19,929 nt of DNA, from the NCBI GenBank assembly GCA_034437455.1, contig DAOTUB010000175.1:1-19929 (forward strand), read 5' to 3'. Below the pieces are notes generated by a model, which worked only from the letters and a program-made list of their open reading frames with translations, was not told where the DNA came from and searched no databases. Below are positions 7,883 through 19,321 of this stretch, one piece after another (position 1 is the first letter of the stretch; every line of letters begins with the position of its first letter). Both the position numbers and the translations under genes were made by a program. Source of the stretch: DAOTUB01 sp034437455. GTDB lineage: Bacteria; Chloroflexota; Anaerolineae; B4-G1.

Positions 7883-7888
7883 CCTCCC
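7883..7888 (-). promoter_or_regulatory. Ribosome binding site that decides the tldE start
   Basis: GGGAGG (plus strand CCTCCC) lies 11 bases before GTG 7871 and directly on top of the alternative GTG at 7883. Translation from 7883 would have no usable site. Confidence 0.6.
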
Positions 7889-7895
7889 TTCAGAT

Positions 7896-9256
7896 TTATG
7901 CTTGACGCACATTCACGCGGCCGCTCGATCGCAGCCATCCAATTGAGCCATCCGGCTTGCGCAAAATCTCCATCTTGGCATCCTTAAAGGGTCCATCCAA
8001 CACGAGCAATCGGTCTTTCTCACACAGAGCCAGGGACGTCGGAGGCGGAGCGGGCGGCGGGAGCACATCTTGAGTCGGGAAACTGCCCGTGTAGACCATC
8101 TGGGCCACGAGCCTGCCACACAACATGCCGAGTTCGATTTCCGAAAAGGGGCGGCTGTACCGTCCCACGTAGGAAGCCAATTCTTCCTCATCCGCCTCGA
8201 TGGGAGCTGGATCGGGCACTTCCAACCCCAGGTATTGTTTCAGGGCAAAGCGCCTCACATCCTCGGTCACAAACCCGCCCGGATCGGCGTTTGTGAAAAT
8301 GGCGATAGCGAAATCGTGCTCCGGGATCAGCGCGAGCAGCGAGACCTGGCCGGTCGTGCCGCCGCCGTGCGAAATCTGGCGCGTCCCTTCGATCTCTTCT
8401 ATCGCCCAGGTCAATCCCCAAGCCTCAGGCCCCCAAACGGTCACCTGCGGCGAGCGCATCTGGGCCATCGACTCGGACGAGAGCAGCCGGGTTTCGTCGT
8501 CCGCCATACCATCGCCCAGGTGAAAGCGCGCGTAACGGAGCAGGTCGTGCACGCGGCACGCGATCCCACCGGCGGGATAGGCAGAACGGGGCAACGGCCA
8601 GGGACGGGCCACCTGAGCGCCCCCTCCGGATACAAAGTGCCCCACCACAAATCGGTGGGTCATGACGTCGCCGGGGTCAAAGTACGTGTGCTCCAGACCG
8701 AGCGGTTCGAGCACCAGCTCCTTCAGCGCCGCCTCATAGCTCTTCTCGCTCGCCACCTCGATGATTCGACCGGCGAGGGAGAAGCCGGCATTGTTGTAAG
8801 ACATAAAGGCGCCGATGGGCGCGAGTTGTTCCAGGCCGACCATCGCGACCACGTACCGGGCCAGGGCGTCGTCTCCCGCGCCGGTGTCGTCGAAATAGTC
8901 GCCCGCCCAGCCAACCGTGTGAGTGAGCAGGTGGCGAATGGTGGCCTGGGCAGAAGCGGCCTCGTCCACCACCTTGAACTCTGGCAGATACGTCCGCACC
9001 GGCGCATCCAGGTCCAGCTTGTCCATCTCCACCAGCCGCATAATGGCCGTGCCGGTGAACGTCTTGGTGATCGAGCCAATCTGGAACAACGTCTCGTCGG
9101 TGACCGGCAGCGGGTGATCCACATTCGTCACGCCAAAGCCGTCCGCGACGATCTCTCCCTCGTGCAAGACGCCCACAGCGACGCCAGGGACGCCGCGCTC
9201 CTCCATCACCTGGGCGACAAACTCTTTGAGACGATCCCAATGTGCTTCGTGACTGC

Positions 9257-9260
<4 letters not shown>
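7896..9260 (-). CDS. Serine hydrolase of the beta-lactamase/PBP fold (PF00144 type)
   Basis: This 454-aa protein has the three active-site motifs of the class C beta-lactamase/DD-peptidase/esterase superfamily: S63-I-T-K66, Y155-N-N157 and H298-G-G-G301 in place of KTG. There is no signal peptide or membrane segment, so it should act in the cytoplasm. That argues against a classical beta-lactamase and for a peptidase or esterase, such as a D-aminopeptidase-like enzyme. A smaller C-terminal beta domain (about 355-454) follows the catalytic part. The ATG (9258-9260) overlaps the pyrG stop as ATGA, with a GGGGAGGG site inside the pyrG end, so translation is coupled to CTP synthase. The substrate cannot be deduced. 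Confidence 0.88.
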
Positions 9261-10894
<1,634 letters not shown>

Positions 10895-10904
10895 ACTAAC
10901 GAGA

Positions 10905-10932
10905 GAGAGGGCCGCTCGCGGGCGACCCTCTC
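10905..10932 (-). promoter_or_regulatory. Hairpin in the pyrG leader
   Basis: In the transcript GAGAGGGUCGC pairs with GCGGCCCUCUC (one G-U pair) around the loop CCGCGA, an 11-bp GC-rich stem ending 10 bases before the pyrG ATG at 10894. No T run follows, so it is not a plain terminator. It could limit ribosome access or be part of a nucleotide-responsive leader; only the structure is seen. Confidence 0.5.
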
Positions 10933-11011
10933 ACCCTGTTACACCACAGAATAATCGTGGTTTATTACCCCCATCGCAATAGACTCCCCCGCCACCGCAA
11001 GAATGTACTGC

Positions 11012-11040
11012 ACTATATCACAAGTGGGTTATGATGTCAA
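11012..11040 (-). promoter_or_regulatory. Strong sigma70-type promoter of the pyrG operon
   Basis: On the minus strand a consensus TTGACA (11035-11040) and TATAGT (11012-11017) are 17 bp apart. Transcription should start near 11005, giving a leader of about 110 nt that contains the hairpin at 10905-10932. The stretch 11041-11159 shows nothing further that I can name. Confidence 0.75.
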
Positions 11041-11159
11041 ATAATCCGCGGGGCAGAAATCCAATTTTTACCGTATCGGCAAAACGTAAGCGCTCAGGAA
11101 GTGATTCTAGCGCCGGTCGAGTAGGAGCAGGCAGATGTCCCATCCGGTGACGTATCGCG

Positions 11160-11196
11160 ACCAAGCGGGTTGTGCATACAGCCCCACTCGCTTGGT
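11160..11196. repeat. Imperfect inverted repeat downstream of the DUF4129 gene
   Basis: ACCAAGCG (11160-11167) and CGCTTGGT (11189-11196) are exact reverse complements, with partial pairing inside (GGGTTG against CCACT). The repeat runs into the 70-bp copy B. It lies downstream of the minus-strand moxR operon and could form a transcript end, but it lacks a T tract. Confidence 0.5.
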
Positions 11197-11263
11197 TTCG
11201 ATACGCCGCCACAAAAAACGTGGCGGCTACTCAACCAGCGCTCGCTTCACTGGCCTGAGCAGT
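11194..11263. repeat. 70-bp dispersed repeat, copy B
   Basis: This is the inverted counterpart of 226-295, differing at three positions. The inner hairpin here is GCCGCCAC-AAAAAAC-GTGGCGGC (11205-11227). It ends 10 bp before the stop codon of the DUF4129 gene. The near-identity of the two copies 11 kb apart points to recent spread or active maintenance of the family. Confidence 0.85.
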
Positions 11264-11272
11264 CGCGTTTCT

Positions 11273-12728
11273 TCAGCTTGGGGATGGCTGAGCCGCCGAC
11301 TCCGCTTCGACCTCGGCAGTCGCCGCCTCCCGAATCCGCTCCCAGGCCGCCTGGATCGCCTCCAGCTCCTCCGGGCGCTCGGGCAACTCGCCATAGTGCA
11401 CGCCGACGTAGGCCTCGGTGATGTGTGCCACGTCCGTGCTGCTGCCGGGGAACGCTTTGTCGAGGGTCGGCAGGTACTCGTAGGGTGTCTCGTGGGGGAC
11501 GCGAGGGTAGCCCCGCTCCTCGGCTAGCGCGCCCAGAAGTGCGTAAATGCGGCGGATGGTCAAGGCGGCGAAGAAACGGCCCAGGAGCGTGCGGCTCAAC
11601 GCGCCGGCCATGTCATCCAACCCCTTGCGCCCGCGCAGCAGCAAGTCGCGCAACCGATCGCCCAGGTTCGCGCCCTCCCACACCGACTCGCGCACCTCGT
11701 CCCGTCGCCGCCCGTTTAGCACGCGCAGTCGTTGGAGTGTGAGAATCACCAGCAATACCAGGAGCAGCGCGCCGCCGATCTTGCTCGCCGCCCGGGCCAA
11801 CTCCTGCTGCTCGACGGTCAGCAGCGGCTCGCGAGGCTCGGGGACCAGCATCGGGGCCTCGGGCAATTCGATAAAGGACTGGCCCTCGCCGAGCCTGTCG
11901 GCCAGAAGCTGCAAGAGCGGCCAAAGCAACATAAGGACGATCTGTGCGATCCAGCCCAGGACGTAACCCACGCCGATGATGGCGATGGCGAACACCTCCC
12001 ACAGCGGTCTCAGGAAACGACCAATGTTCTCGCCGGTCAACAAGGCCGCCAGGCCAAGCGCCAGCAGCAGGACGAAAAAACTGGCAGAGACCAGCGTCGT
12101 CAGCCAGCCGAGGTCAAACGGCAGATGGCTGCCCCCGTACTGCTGGCCCACCTCCTCGGCCCGCGCCAACGCCATCGCCAGCAAGCTGGCAAAGAAAAAG
12201 ACGAACACAAACTGATAGTGCGGCCAGTCAAGCACCAGGTCGCTCAGTCCCGTGGTGACGGCGATCAGCACCACCCCCAGGCGGAAGCGAAACGAGACGC
12301 TCTCGCTATCCAATCGGCGCTGGGCCAGCACGAGTCCCCGCCACCACACAAACAGCACCAGCAGGAACAGGAACACGTCGTGCGATAGTTCCGTCCGCTT
12401 CAGGTTGCTAAAGATGTTGCCCAACCAGGCCAGCTTCCAGAAACTCGTCTCGGCATAGAGCAACTGGTGGACGGTCAGCAACACGCTCCCCACCATCCCC
12501 AGCACCAGCAGGCCGACGCGTATCCTGGGGCGCAGAGAGATCTGCAATGCCAGACGAGCCATGTAATGGATCGCCAATATCGAGCCGAGGATGAGGGCCG
12601 TGAACGGCAGCGGCTCGACCGGGGTGATAAATTGGAGCAACGCGGCGATGAGGGGAATGCCCACACAGACGTCCATCGTCCCCAGCGCGATAAAGATCAA
12701 TTCGCGGCGCGCATAGTTGCGGATCAGT

Positions 12729-12736
<8 letters not shown>
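11273..12736 (-). CDS. Polytopic membrane protein with C-terminal DUF4129 domain
   Basis: The 487-aa protein has about nine predicted transmembrane helices (roughly 12-34, 43-64, 74-94, 120-138, 152-172, 174-192, 209-232, 241-275, 318-340), followed by a soluble tail. Residues about 390-475 (IRRIYALLGALAEERGYPR, HETPYEYL, YVGVHYGELP) match DUF4129, the cytoplasmic end of TgpA-like proteins. In those a transglutaminase core lies between the last two helices; here that gap is only some 40 residues (ELPEAPMLVPEPREPLL), so the enzyme domain is absent. The start is GTG 12734-12736, behind AGGAGGT. It overlaps the end of the DUF58 gene by 8 bp. A structural or assembly role with MoxR and DUF58 at the membrane is likely; the substrate is unknown. 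Confidence 0.82.
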
Positions 12737-14174
<1,438 letters not shown>

Positions 14175-14217
14175 ATAGCTTTACGTCCGATTTGTTCTTC
14201 TAGACGTTTTTCTACCA

Positions 14218-15156
14218 TCACAACTTTTCTACCGGCGCTGGGACTGTCTCGATCACGTCCATCAGCACGTCCGACGGCATACGGCCGCGCAGGCGGGTCG
14301 CCGGGCTGACGAGGATGCGATGGGTGAGCACGTAGGGCGCCAGCAGCTTGACGTCGTCGGGGATGACGTACTCGCGTCCGCGGATGGCGGCCAGCGCCTG
14401 GGCGCTCTTGTAAAGCGAGAGCGTCCCGCGCGGACTGCTCCCCAACTGGATGTCCTTGTGCTCTCGCGTGGCGCGGACGATCTTGACGACGTACCCGCGC
14501 ACCGATTCCTCGACCCGCACCTCACGCACCTGTTGCTGCGCGGCTTGCAGCTCTTCGGGCGAGGTGACCGGCCCCAGGTCCTCCAGCGGATCCTCTCGCT
14601 CGAAGCGGAGCAGGATGGCGTGCTCCTCCTCCTCGGTCGGGTAGCCGATGGGCAGCTTGATCAGGAAACGGTCCACCTGCGCCTCTGGCAGGGGGAAGGT
14701 GCCCTCCAGCTCAATGGGATTCTGCGTGGCCATCACGAGGAAAGGGCGTGGAAGGAAATAGGTCTCGCCGTCTACTGTGGTCTGTCGCTCCTGCATCGCC
14801 TCCAACAGCGCCGACTGGGTGCGCGGTGTAGCGCGGTTGATCTCGTCGGCGAGCACGACCTGCGACATCACCGGGCCGGGCCGGAACTCGAATTCCTGCG
14901 CCTTTTGGTTAAAGTAGTTGATGCCGGTGACGTCCGAGGGCAAGAGGTCCGGGGTGAACTGGATGCGGCGGAAGGTGCAGCCGAGGCTGGCGGCGAGCGA
15001 CCGGGCGAGCATCGTCTTGCCGATGCCGGGCACGTCCTCGATCAGAACGTGACCCTCGCAGAGGACGGCGACGAGCGCCAGGTCAATGACCTCGTCCTTG
15101 CCGACGATGACCTGCTGGACGTTTTCGTGCACGCGGGCGGCGATTTGAGCGATCAT
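14218..15156 (-). CDS. MoxR-type AAA+ ATPase
   Basis: This 312-aa soluble ATPase has Walker A DVPGIGKT (41-48), Walker B VVLADE (100-105), sensor 1 ATQNP (N146), the arginine-finger region EAQVDRF and sensor 2 SPRGTL. MoxR proteins are thought to work as chaperones that mature or activate protein complexes, usually with von Willebrand A-type partners such as DUF58. An AGGAGG site 5 bases before ATG 15156 fixes the start. It is the first gene of moxR-DUF58-DUF4129. I found no convincing promoter in the 122-bp divergent region it shares with the UPF0175 gene. Confidence 0.96.
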   Translation of the reverse strand: MIAQIAARVHENVQQVIVGKDEVIDLALVAVLCEGHVLIEDVPGIGKTMLARSLAASLGCTFRRIQFTPDLLPSDVTGINYFNQKAQEFEFRPGPVMSQVVLADEINRATPRTQSALLEAMQERQTTVDGETYFLPRPFLVMATQNPIELEGTFPLPEAQVDRFLIKLPIGYPTEEEEHAILLRFEREDPLEDLGPVTSPEELQAAQQQVREVRVEESVRGYVVKIVRATREHKDIQLGSSPRGTLSLYKSAQALAAIRGREYVIPDDVKLLAPYVLTHRILVSPATRLRGRMPSDVLMDVIETVPAPVEKL

Positions 15157-15232
15157 GTGAGCCTCCTAATAGTAGCGGTTGTACTTTATGAATACCGGCA
15201 AGCAGAATAATTGGTTCAGTCCCACGGTCTTC

Positions 15233-15261
15233 TTGCCAGACGGACGATTGGAGTGTACAAT
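15233..15261 (+). promoter_or_regulatory. Sigma70-type promoter of the UPF0175/DUF3368 pair
   Basis: TTGCCA (15233-15238) and TACAAT (15256-15261) are 17 bp apart. Transcription would start near 15268, only about 11 bases before the ATG, so the message would begin at or next to the AAGGAG ribosome binding site (15268-15273). No clear operator palindrome is seen. Confidence 0.65.
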
Positions 15262-15278
15262 ATCACAAAGGAGCGAAA

Positions 15279-15572
15279 ATGTCCACTCAAACATCTATAA
15301 CTATCGAATTGCCAACGACATTGGCCAAGCTGCTGCCCCCCGATGATATCATACGCCGCCAAGTCATCGAACTGGGGCTAAAACAGTGGCGCGTGCGCCA
15401 AGCTCTCGAAGCCTATCGCCAGGGACGGGGCACACTGGCTTATGCCGCCGAACAGGCTGGCGTATCGTTGCGCGAGATAATTCCCCTGGCCTACGCTCAT
15501 GGCCTGGAGCCAAAAGTAATCCCCAACTGGCTCGACAAGCCACTAACGATGGATGAGGCCGCCAGGTTGTGA
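15279..15572 (+). CDS. UPF0175 family protein, probable antitoxin
   Basis: This 97-aa protein opens with a short beta strand (SITIELPTTLAKLLP) followed by helices and ends WLDKPLTMDEAARL. The stretch QGRGTLAYAAEQAGVSLREII reads as the helix-turn-helix typical of UPF0175 proteins. The family is widely found directly upstream of DUF3368 genes and is taken to be the DNA-binding antitoxin of the pair. AAGGAG lies 5 bases before the ATG. The stop codon overlaps the start of the next gene (GTGA), the usual sign of a co-translated module. It diverges from moxR and is not obviously linked to it. Confidence 0.85.
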   Translation: MSTQTSITIELPTTLAKLLPPDDIIRRQVIELGLKQWRVRQALEAYRQGRGTLAYAAEQAGVSLREIIPLAYAHGLEPKVIPNWLDKPLTMDEAARL

Positions 15573-16093
15573 TCGTCGTCGCCGACACTGGGCCACTGCT
15601 GGCGCTGGCAAAGATTGGCTCTCTTGATCTTCTGAAGCAATTATACAGCCAGGTTTTCACGGCACCGGCTATATATCATGAAGCCGTCACTGCTGGCTTG
15701 GCCCAGGGAGCTGCTGATGCGCCGTTGCTGGAAGCTGCCTATCAGCGTGAGATGCTTCAGGTACAAGCACTGATCGATGCCCCACTCCCGATCCCTGGAT
15801 TGCTTCATCGGGGCGAGGCCGAGAGCATCGGAGTGGCCATTGAGCAAAGAGCCGATTTGTTGCTGATAGACGATCTGGATGCACGCCAGATAGCCAAAGT
15901 CAACTTCCAAGCTGCCGGAGCACCAACGGAAGTCAAGGGTACTCTAGGTATCATCGTCAGCGCTTACCAGCAAAGCTTGCTCGGCCTGCAAGAAGCCATA
16001 GATCTCATCCAGGTTCTTAAAGGCCGCCCTGATATATGGCTCAACGCCCAACTGTGCGATCAGGTTATCCACACGTTGCGCCACTCAGCTTGA
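15569..16093 (+). CDS. DUF3368 PIN-like protein, probable toxin nuclease
   Basis: This 174-aa protein has the acidic pattern of PIN nucleases: D6 in VVADTGPLLAL, E38 (YHEAV), E83/E85 in HRGEAESI, and D101-D102 and D104 in LLIDDLDAR. Many PIN toxins cleave RNA, and DUF3368 is the predicted toxin partner of UPF0175; activity here is an inference. The start is a GTG (15569-15571) overlapping the antitoxin stop, and the length is normal for the family. It runs toward the Mrr gene, with 103 bp between the two stops. Confidence 0.87.
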   Translation: MIVVADTGPLLALAKIGSLDLLKQLYSQVFTAPAIYHEAVTAGLAQGAADAPLLEAAYQREMLQVQALIDAPLPIPGLLHRGEAESIGVAIEQRADLLLIDDLDARQIAKVNFQAAGAPTEVKGTLGIIVSAYQQSLLGLQEAIDLIQVLKGRPDIWLNAQLCDQVIHTLRHSA

Positions 16094-16196
16094 GATGCTT
16101 CTCGTATCCGCCGCGCGGCGAGGCCGAACGTGGTGTGGTCGTGGGCGACGACGACGGAGGCTTGATTGTGAGGCTTTTGTACTTTGCCGGTCACTC

Positions 16197-17051
16197 TCAT
16201 ATACTTGAAAACCACTTCGGGTCAAGGGAAATTTGCTTCACTTCCACCACTTCCGTTCTTACGCCTAACTCGAGTTCCTTCAATTTATCTATGAGCTGAT
16301 CTCCGTCAATCAAATCTATCGCAGGTGCACCATCTCTTGTCGCTTCTCTCACTGCGTCTTTTGTAAAATTACCTGTCGTAACAAGTAACCCCTTATCCGC
16401 TCGCCCAACCATTGCACCGCGAAAGTCACGAACCTGGCTAACTGTGACTGAGCCTTTATAACGTTTGCACTGGAATATCACATGAAAGCTCAACAATCCC
16501 CCCAAACGCATTATCCCTTTACCATCTATACCCCCATCGCCAGTACGTCCCGTCACTTCAACTTGAATGAAACCTGACTCGCGAAGCAATCTTTGTACGA
16601 GTCGCTCAAACGCAGATGGTTCCATATTCAACAGAATGTTCAGAAGCTCATCTCGCCAGGATTGTTCTACATCAACCTCCTCCAAGCTATCTTTTTCCAA
16701 AACCACTTGGGCTTTTTTGCTTTGCCGCTGCACAAACCGCCTTACCGCTCTGGGATTGACTCGGCCGAGTTGTCGTCCTTTCGGTGTTAACGCCCAGACG
16801 CCTCTGCTGGAGTTGTCTAATACTCCATATTTCTTCAGGTAGGTTCTTGTCCAAGCCAATCTGTACTCGACTTCGGTTTGTCCGCCTTTTTCGGGATCGT
16901 GTAACACTTCAAGTTGCTCATCAGAAAGACTGGCGATTTCTGTAGCTTTATTGTTGATCTCTTCAATTGTGCCCGAGCCACCGAGATCTTTAAGAGCCTC
17001 GATCACAGGGTTCATAAAAGCATCAAAGGTAGGAATATCCGTTTTTGTCAT
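16197..17051 (-). CDS. Mrr-type restriction endonuclease
   Basis: This 284-aa protein has an N-terminal winged-helix Mrr_N domain (about 8-95, including YRLAWTRTYLKKYGVLDNS and GVWALTPKG). A C-terminal Mrr_cat PD-(D/E)xK nuclease follows (about 145-255: FERLVQRLLRESGF, GDGGIDGKG with D176, FQCKRYKG with Q194/K196, and VTTGNFTKDA). Mrr proteins cut foreign, usually modified, DNA as type IV restriction enzymes; no methylase is nearby. The start is ATG 17049-17051, behind GAGGT; the frame is open 11 codons further without a better site. Codon use is visibly more AT-rich than in the flanking genes, which suggests horizontal acquisition. It may instead be a housekeeping Mrr-like protein. Confidence 0.9.
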   Translation of the reverse strand: MTKTDIPTFDAFMNPVIEALKDLGGSGTIEEINNKATEIASLSDEQLEVLHDPEKGGQTEVEYRLAWTRTYLKKYGVLDNSSRGVWALTPKGRQLGRVNPRAVRRFVQRQSKKAQVVLEKDSLEEVDVEQSWRDELLNILLNMEPSAFERLVQRLLRESGFIQVEVTGRTGDGGIDGKGIMRLGGLLSFHVIFQCKRYKGSVTVSQVRDFRGAMVGRADKGLLVTTGNFTKDAVREATRDGAPAIDLIDGDQLIDKLKELELGVRTEVVEVKQISLDPKWFSSI

Positions 17052-17069
17052 TTGAAACCTCACAAGAAT

Positions 17070-17093
17070 TTCAGGATAATGCAATGACCTGAA
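17070..17093. promoter_or_regulatory. Short inverted repeat upstream of the Mrr gene
   Basis: TTCAGG (17070-17075) and CCTGAA (17088-17093) are reverse complements 12 bases apart, 19-42 bp before the Mrr start. The position suits an operator, but the arms are short and no strong promoter could be placed around it. Confidence 0.25.
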
Positions 17094-17130
17094 CCTTTTT
17101 CGTCACTTGGCAGCCCTACGCCTCCCACCA

Positions 17131-18606
17131 CTATGGCACAAAATACCGCACACTAAACTCCGCCACCTCCTGCGCCACATTCTCAATGTACAGTATCACA
17201 CTGTAATTCCCCCCCGGCAGCACCCGCCCACTCTCGTCGTAATAAGCCACCCAGCGCGTCCCCTTCGCCCCGAACGCATCCACATCCCAGAACCCCTCTT
17301 GCCGCTCGATCTCGTCCTCGTTGCGCGTCCACACCGCCGCCCACCGCACCCCATCGTCCATCCCGATGTAGCTGAAAATGGCATAGATCACCCGCGTGTT
17401 CCAGTCGAAGCGATTCTCCGGCGCGGTGAGGATCGGCCGACCATCCGGCTCCACGCCCTGGGCGATGGTGAGATCGCTAAAGGCGGGGCGCACCATCGCT
17501 TGCTCCCCCTCAATCGAGGCGTTCACGCGCTCCAACTCCTCGCCCGCCACCGTCACCCGCGCCTCATAGTCGCCGGGCGGGAACGGCTCGTCGTCCAACG
17601 CCTGGAAGCTGACCTGCGTCTGCCCGCGCGGAGGACCGCTCCACGTCCCGGTGTTCTCCTGGATCGGCTCGCCCTCGTAGTAGAGCGCGTGCGCAAGCTC
17701 CAGCCCCGGGCACAGCCCCTCGTACTCGTAGGTCAAATAGACCACCCGCACGCCGACGTCGAACTCGCTCCGGGCCGACGCCTCGGCGGGCGGCTCAGGC
17801 ACGTCCGCCATGCGCAGGTTGAACGCTCGCGGGGCGGCGCTCAACACCTCGAAGGGATGCGTCGCCGCTGCACGCTCGCCCACGTAGATGAGCAGTTCGT
17901 AGCGGCCCGGCTCGACGCCCTCGTCGCCAGAGAGGATGGGGATCACCTGCCGGTTCTCCCGCCCCCAGGGCGTCTCGGGCTGCAAGGCCACGACCTCGCC
18001 CTCGCGCTGCACCTCCCAGCGCCAGAGCGTATCGGGCCGGATGTCCTCCAGCGAGAGCGCGGCGTGGATCCCGCGGACGCCCCGGCAGAAGGTATCGGCG
18101 ACCGCATCTAGCGCGCCAGCCTCGCTCACGCTCTCGCCCACCTCCACGCGGCTCGCAAAAATCGCCGGCGTCTGCGTGGGCGCGAGCGTGGCCGTAGGCT
18201 CCACCGCAGCAGGAGGCTTGAGCGCGCCGCTCAAAGCCGCCATCCCCACTGCGATGATGATCACCGCCGCCCCGCCGACCAGCGCCCAACCCCAGGTCAG
18301 CTGTACTGACTTCGCCCCCAGGGCGTCGCGCTCCGCCCGGCGGCTGGTTAGCTGCCCCTCGGCCAACGGTTGCAGCGAGGTATCGGGATAGGCGCCCGTG
18401 GCGTCGTAGACGGCGTTCGCCAGGAAACGCATCCAGGCCCGCAGTTGGCTGCGCTCGTCCACGTCAGAGATCGTCGCCCCGGCGCGCCTTGCGTCGGCGA
18501 TGAAAGCACTGACGTCCTCCAGAAACCCCTCGCCTGGCTCATCCTGCTCTTTGCGGACGACCAACGCCTGGTATCGCTCCTGCAACGTATGGAAAAGTTT
18601 ACTCAT
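17131..18606 (-). CDS. Single-pass membrane protein with three related extracytoplasmic domains, unknown function
   Basis: I do not recognise this 491-aa protein. Seen in order: a cytoplasmic helical region (1-98, with SQLRAWMRFLANAVYDATG and YPDTSLQPL), one transmembrane helix (about 104-126), a Pro/Thr linker (131-148), then three similar beta-rich units of 100-110 residues (about 150-254, 263-366, 376-488). Each unit has an aromatic strand pair followed by a PGxY turn: PGRYELLIYVG, PGDYEARVTVAG, PGGNYSVILYIE. The units resemble immunoglobulin-like sandwiches in pattern only. There are two extracytoplasmic cysteines, C174 and C299. The ATG overlaps the TGA of the upstream gene, so the two are co-translated. 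An envelope sensor or adhesin linked to a cytosolic partner is a guess from topology. Confidence 0.85.
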   Translation of the reverse strand: MSKLFHTLQERYQALVVRKEQDEPGEGFLEDVSAFIADARRAGATISDVDERSQLRAWMRFLANAVYDATGAYPDTSLQPLAEGQLTSRRAERDALGAKSVQLTWGWALVGGAAVIIIAVGMAALSGALKPPAAVEPTATLAPTQTPAIFASRVEVGESVSEAGALDAVADTFCRGVRGIHAALSLEDIRPDTLWRWEVQREGEVVALQPETPWGRENRQVIPILSGDEGVEPGRYELLIYVGERAAATHPFEVLSAAPRAFNLRMADVPEPPAEASARSEFDVGVRVVYLTYEYEGLCPGLELAHALYYEGEPIQENTGTWSGPPRGQTQVSFQALDDEPFPPGDYEARVTVAGEELERVNASIEGEQAMVRPAFSDLTIAQGVEPDGRPILTAPENRFDWNTRVIYAIFSYIGMDDGVRWAAVWTRNEDEIERQEGFWDVDAFGAKGTRWVAYYDESGRVLPGGNYSVILYIENVAQEVAEFSVRYFVP

Positions 18607-19289
18607 AATAGCCCCCCCACAAAGCTCGCGTACAATCGCTGCACTCGTTCGATGACCCGGCGCAATTCCCAGTCGGCGAGGTTGAGGTAACAGTCGCAGG
18701 CCTGGTTGAACTCATCGGCCAGGTCCATCAATCCCTCGGCGCTGTGCGGACTGTTCCAGTCCGAGTGCTCCTCCCGCAGCCGCTCCTCCATCCCGCGCTG
18801 CAACGAGCCGATCCGCGCCCCCCAATCCGGGCGCGAGGCCCCCACCCCCTCGCGGCGGAGCGATCCCCGGATGTGCTCGACGCGGCTTTCAAAATCCGCC
18901 AGCCGGTCCACCTCGGTCTGGCAGGGACGCCAGCCGCGCAAGAGCGTCCGCCAATCGACCGAACCCGCCTCCGCCCGGTCGAGCGCGTAGAGGCTGGCGT
19001 AAAAAGGCGAAAACGCCGCCGACACCTCGTGCAGGATGTGGTGCAGCTCTTTCCACTCGCCCAGTTGCGCCTGGAGCGCCGACAATTGCCGGAGCACCAT
19101 CAACAGCTCGTCGTGCAGCTTTTCATCGGTAGCGAGCAAGCCCCGCAGCGCATCCGCCGCCCGCAGCGCCGCCAATTCCACCTTCTCGACGCGAATAATG
19201 TCCCCGCTCCCTGTATGAACCGCGCCGGTCACGTCATCGATCTCGGTCCGAAAATCGCCGCCCGCCAGCGCTTCCTCCATTCCGCCCAT
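18603..19289 (-). CDS. Helical soluble protein of unknown function
   Basis: This 228-aa protein has no recognised family. A short glycine-rich beta stretch (17-34, IDDVTGAVHTGSGDIIRV) is followed by long amphipathic helices (about 35-100, with the run LHDELLMVLRQLSALQAQL, and 125-175), then an all-helical C-terminal part with CDC at 198-200. There is no signal peptide or membrane helix. The GSGDI-type strand is reminiscent of linkers found before helical domains in bacterial signalling and conflict proteins, but that is only resemblance. ATG 19287-19289 has a strong AAAGGAGG site. The gene ends in an ATGA overlap with the membrane protein gene, so the products probably work together. Its promoter is at 19384-19412. 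Confidence 0.82.
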   Translation of the reverse strand: MGGMEEALAGGDFRTEIDDVTGAVHTGSGDIIRVEKVELAALRAADALRGLLATDEKLHDELLMVLRQLSALQAQLGEWKELHHILHEVSAAFSPFYASLYALDRAEAGSVDWRTLLRGWRPCQTEVDRLADFESRVEHIRGSLRREGVGASRPDWGARIGSLQRGMEERLREEHSDWNSPHSAEGLMDLADEFNQACDCYLNLADWELRRVIERVQRLYASFVGGLL

Positions 19290-19321
19290 TCACGCCCTCC
19301 TTTGATTCAAAGTTTGGAGAT

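Noticed and set aside
16094..16196. Possible gene remnant between the DUF3368 and Mrr stops
   Set aside because: Translations of both strands gave no recognisable family, and the stretch is only 103 bp.
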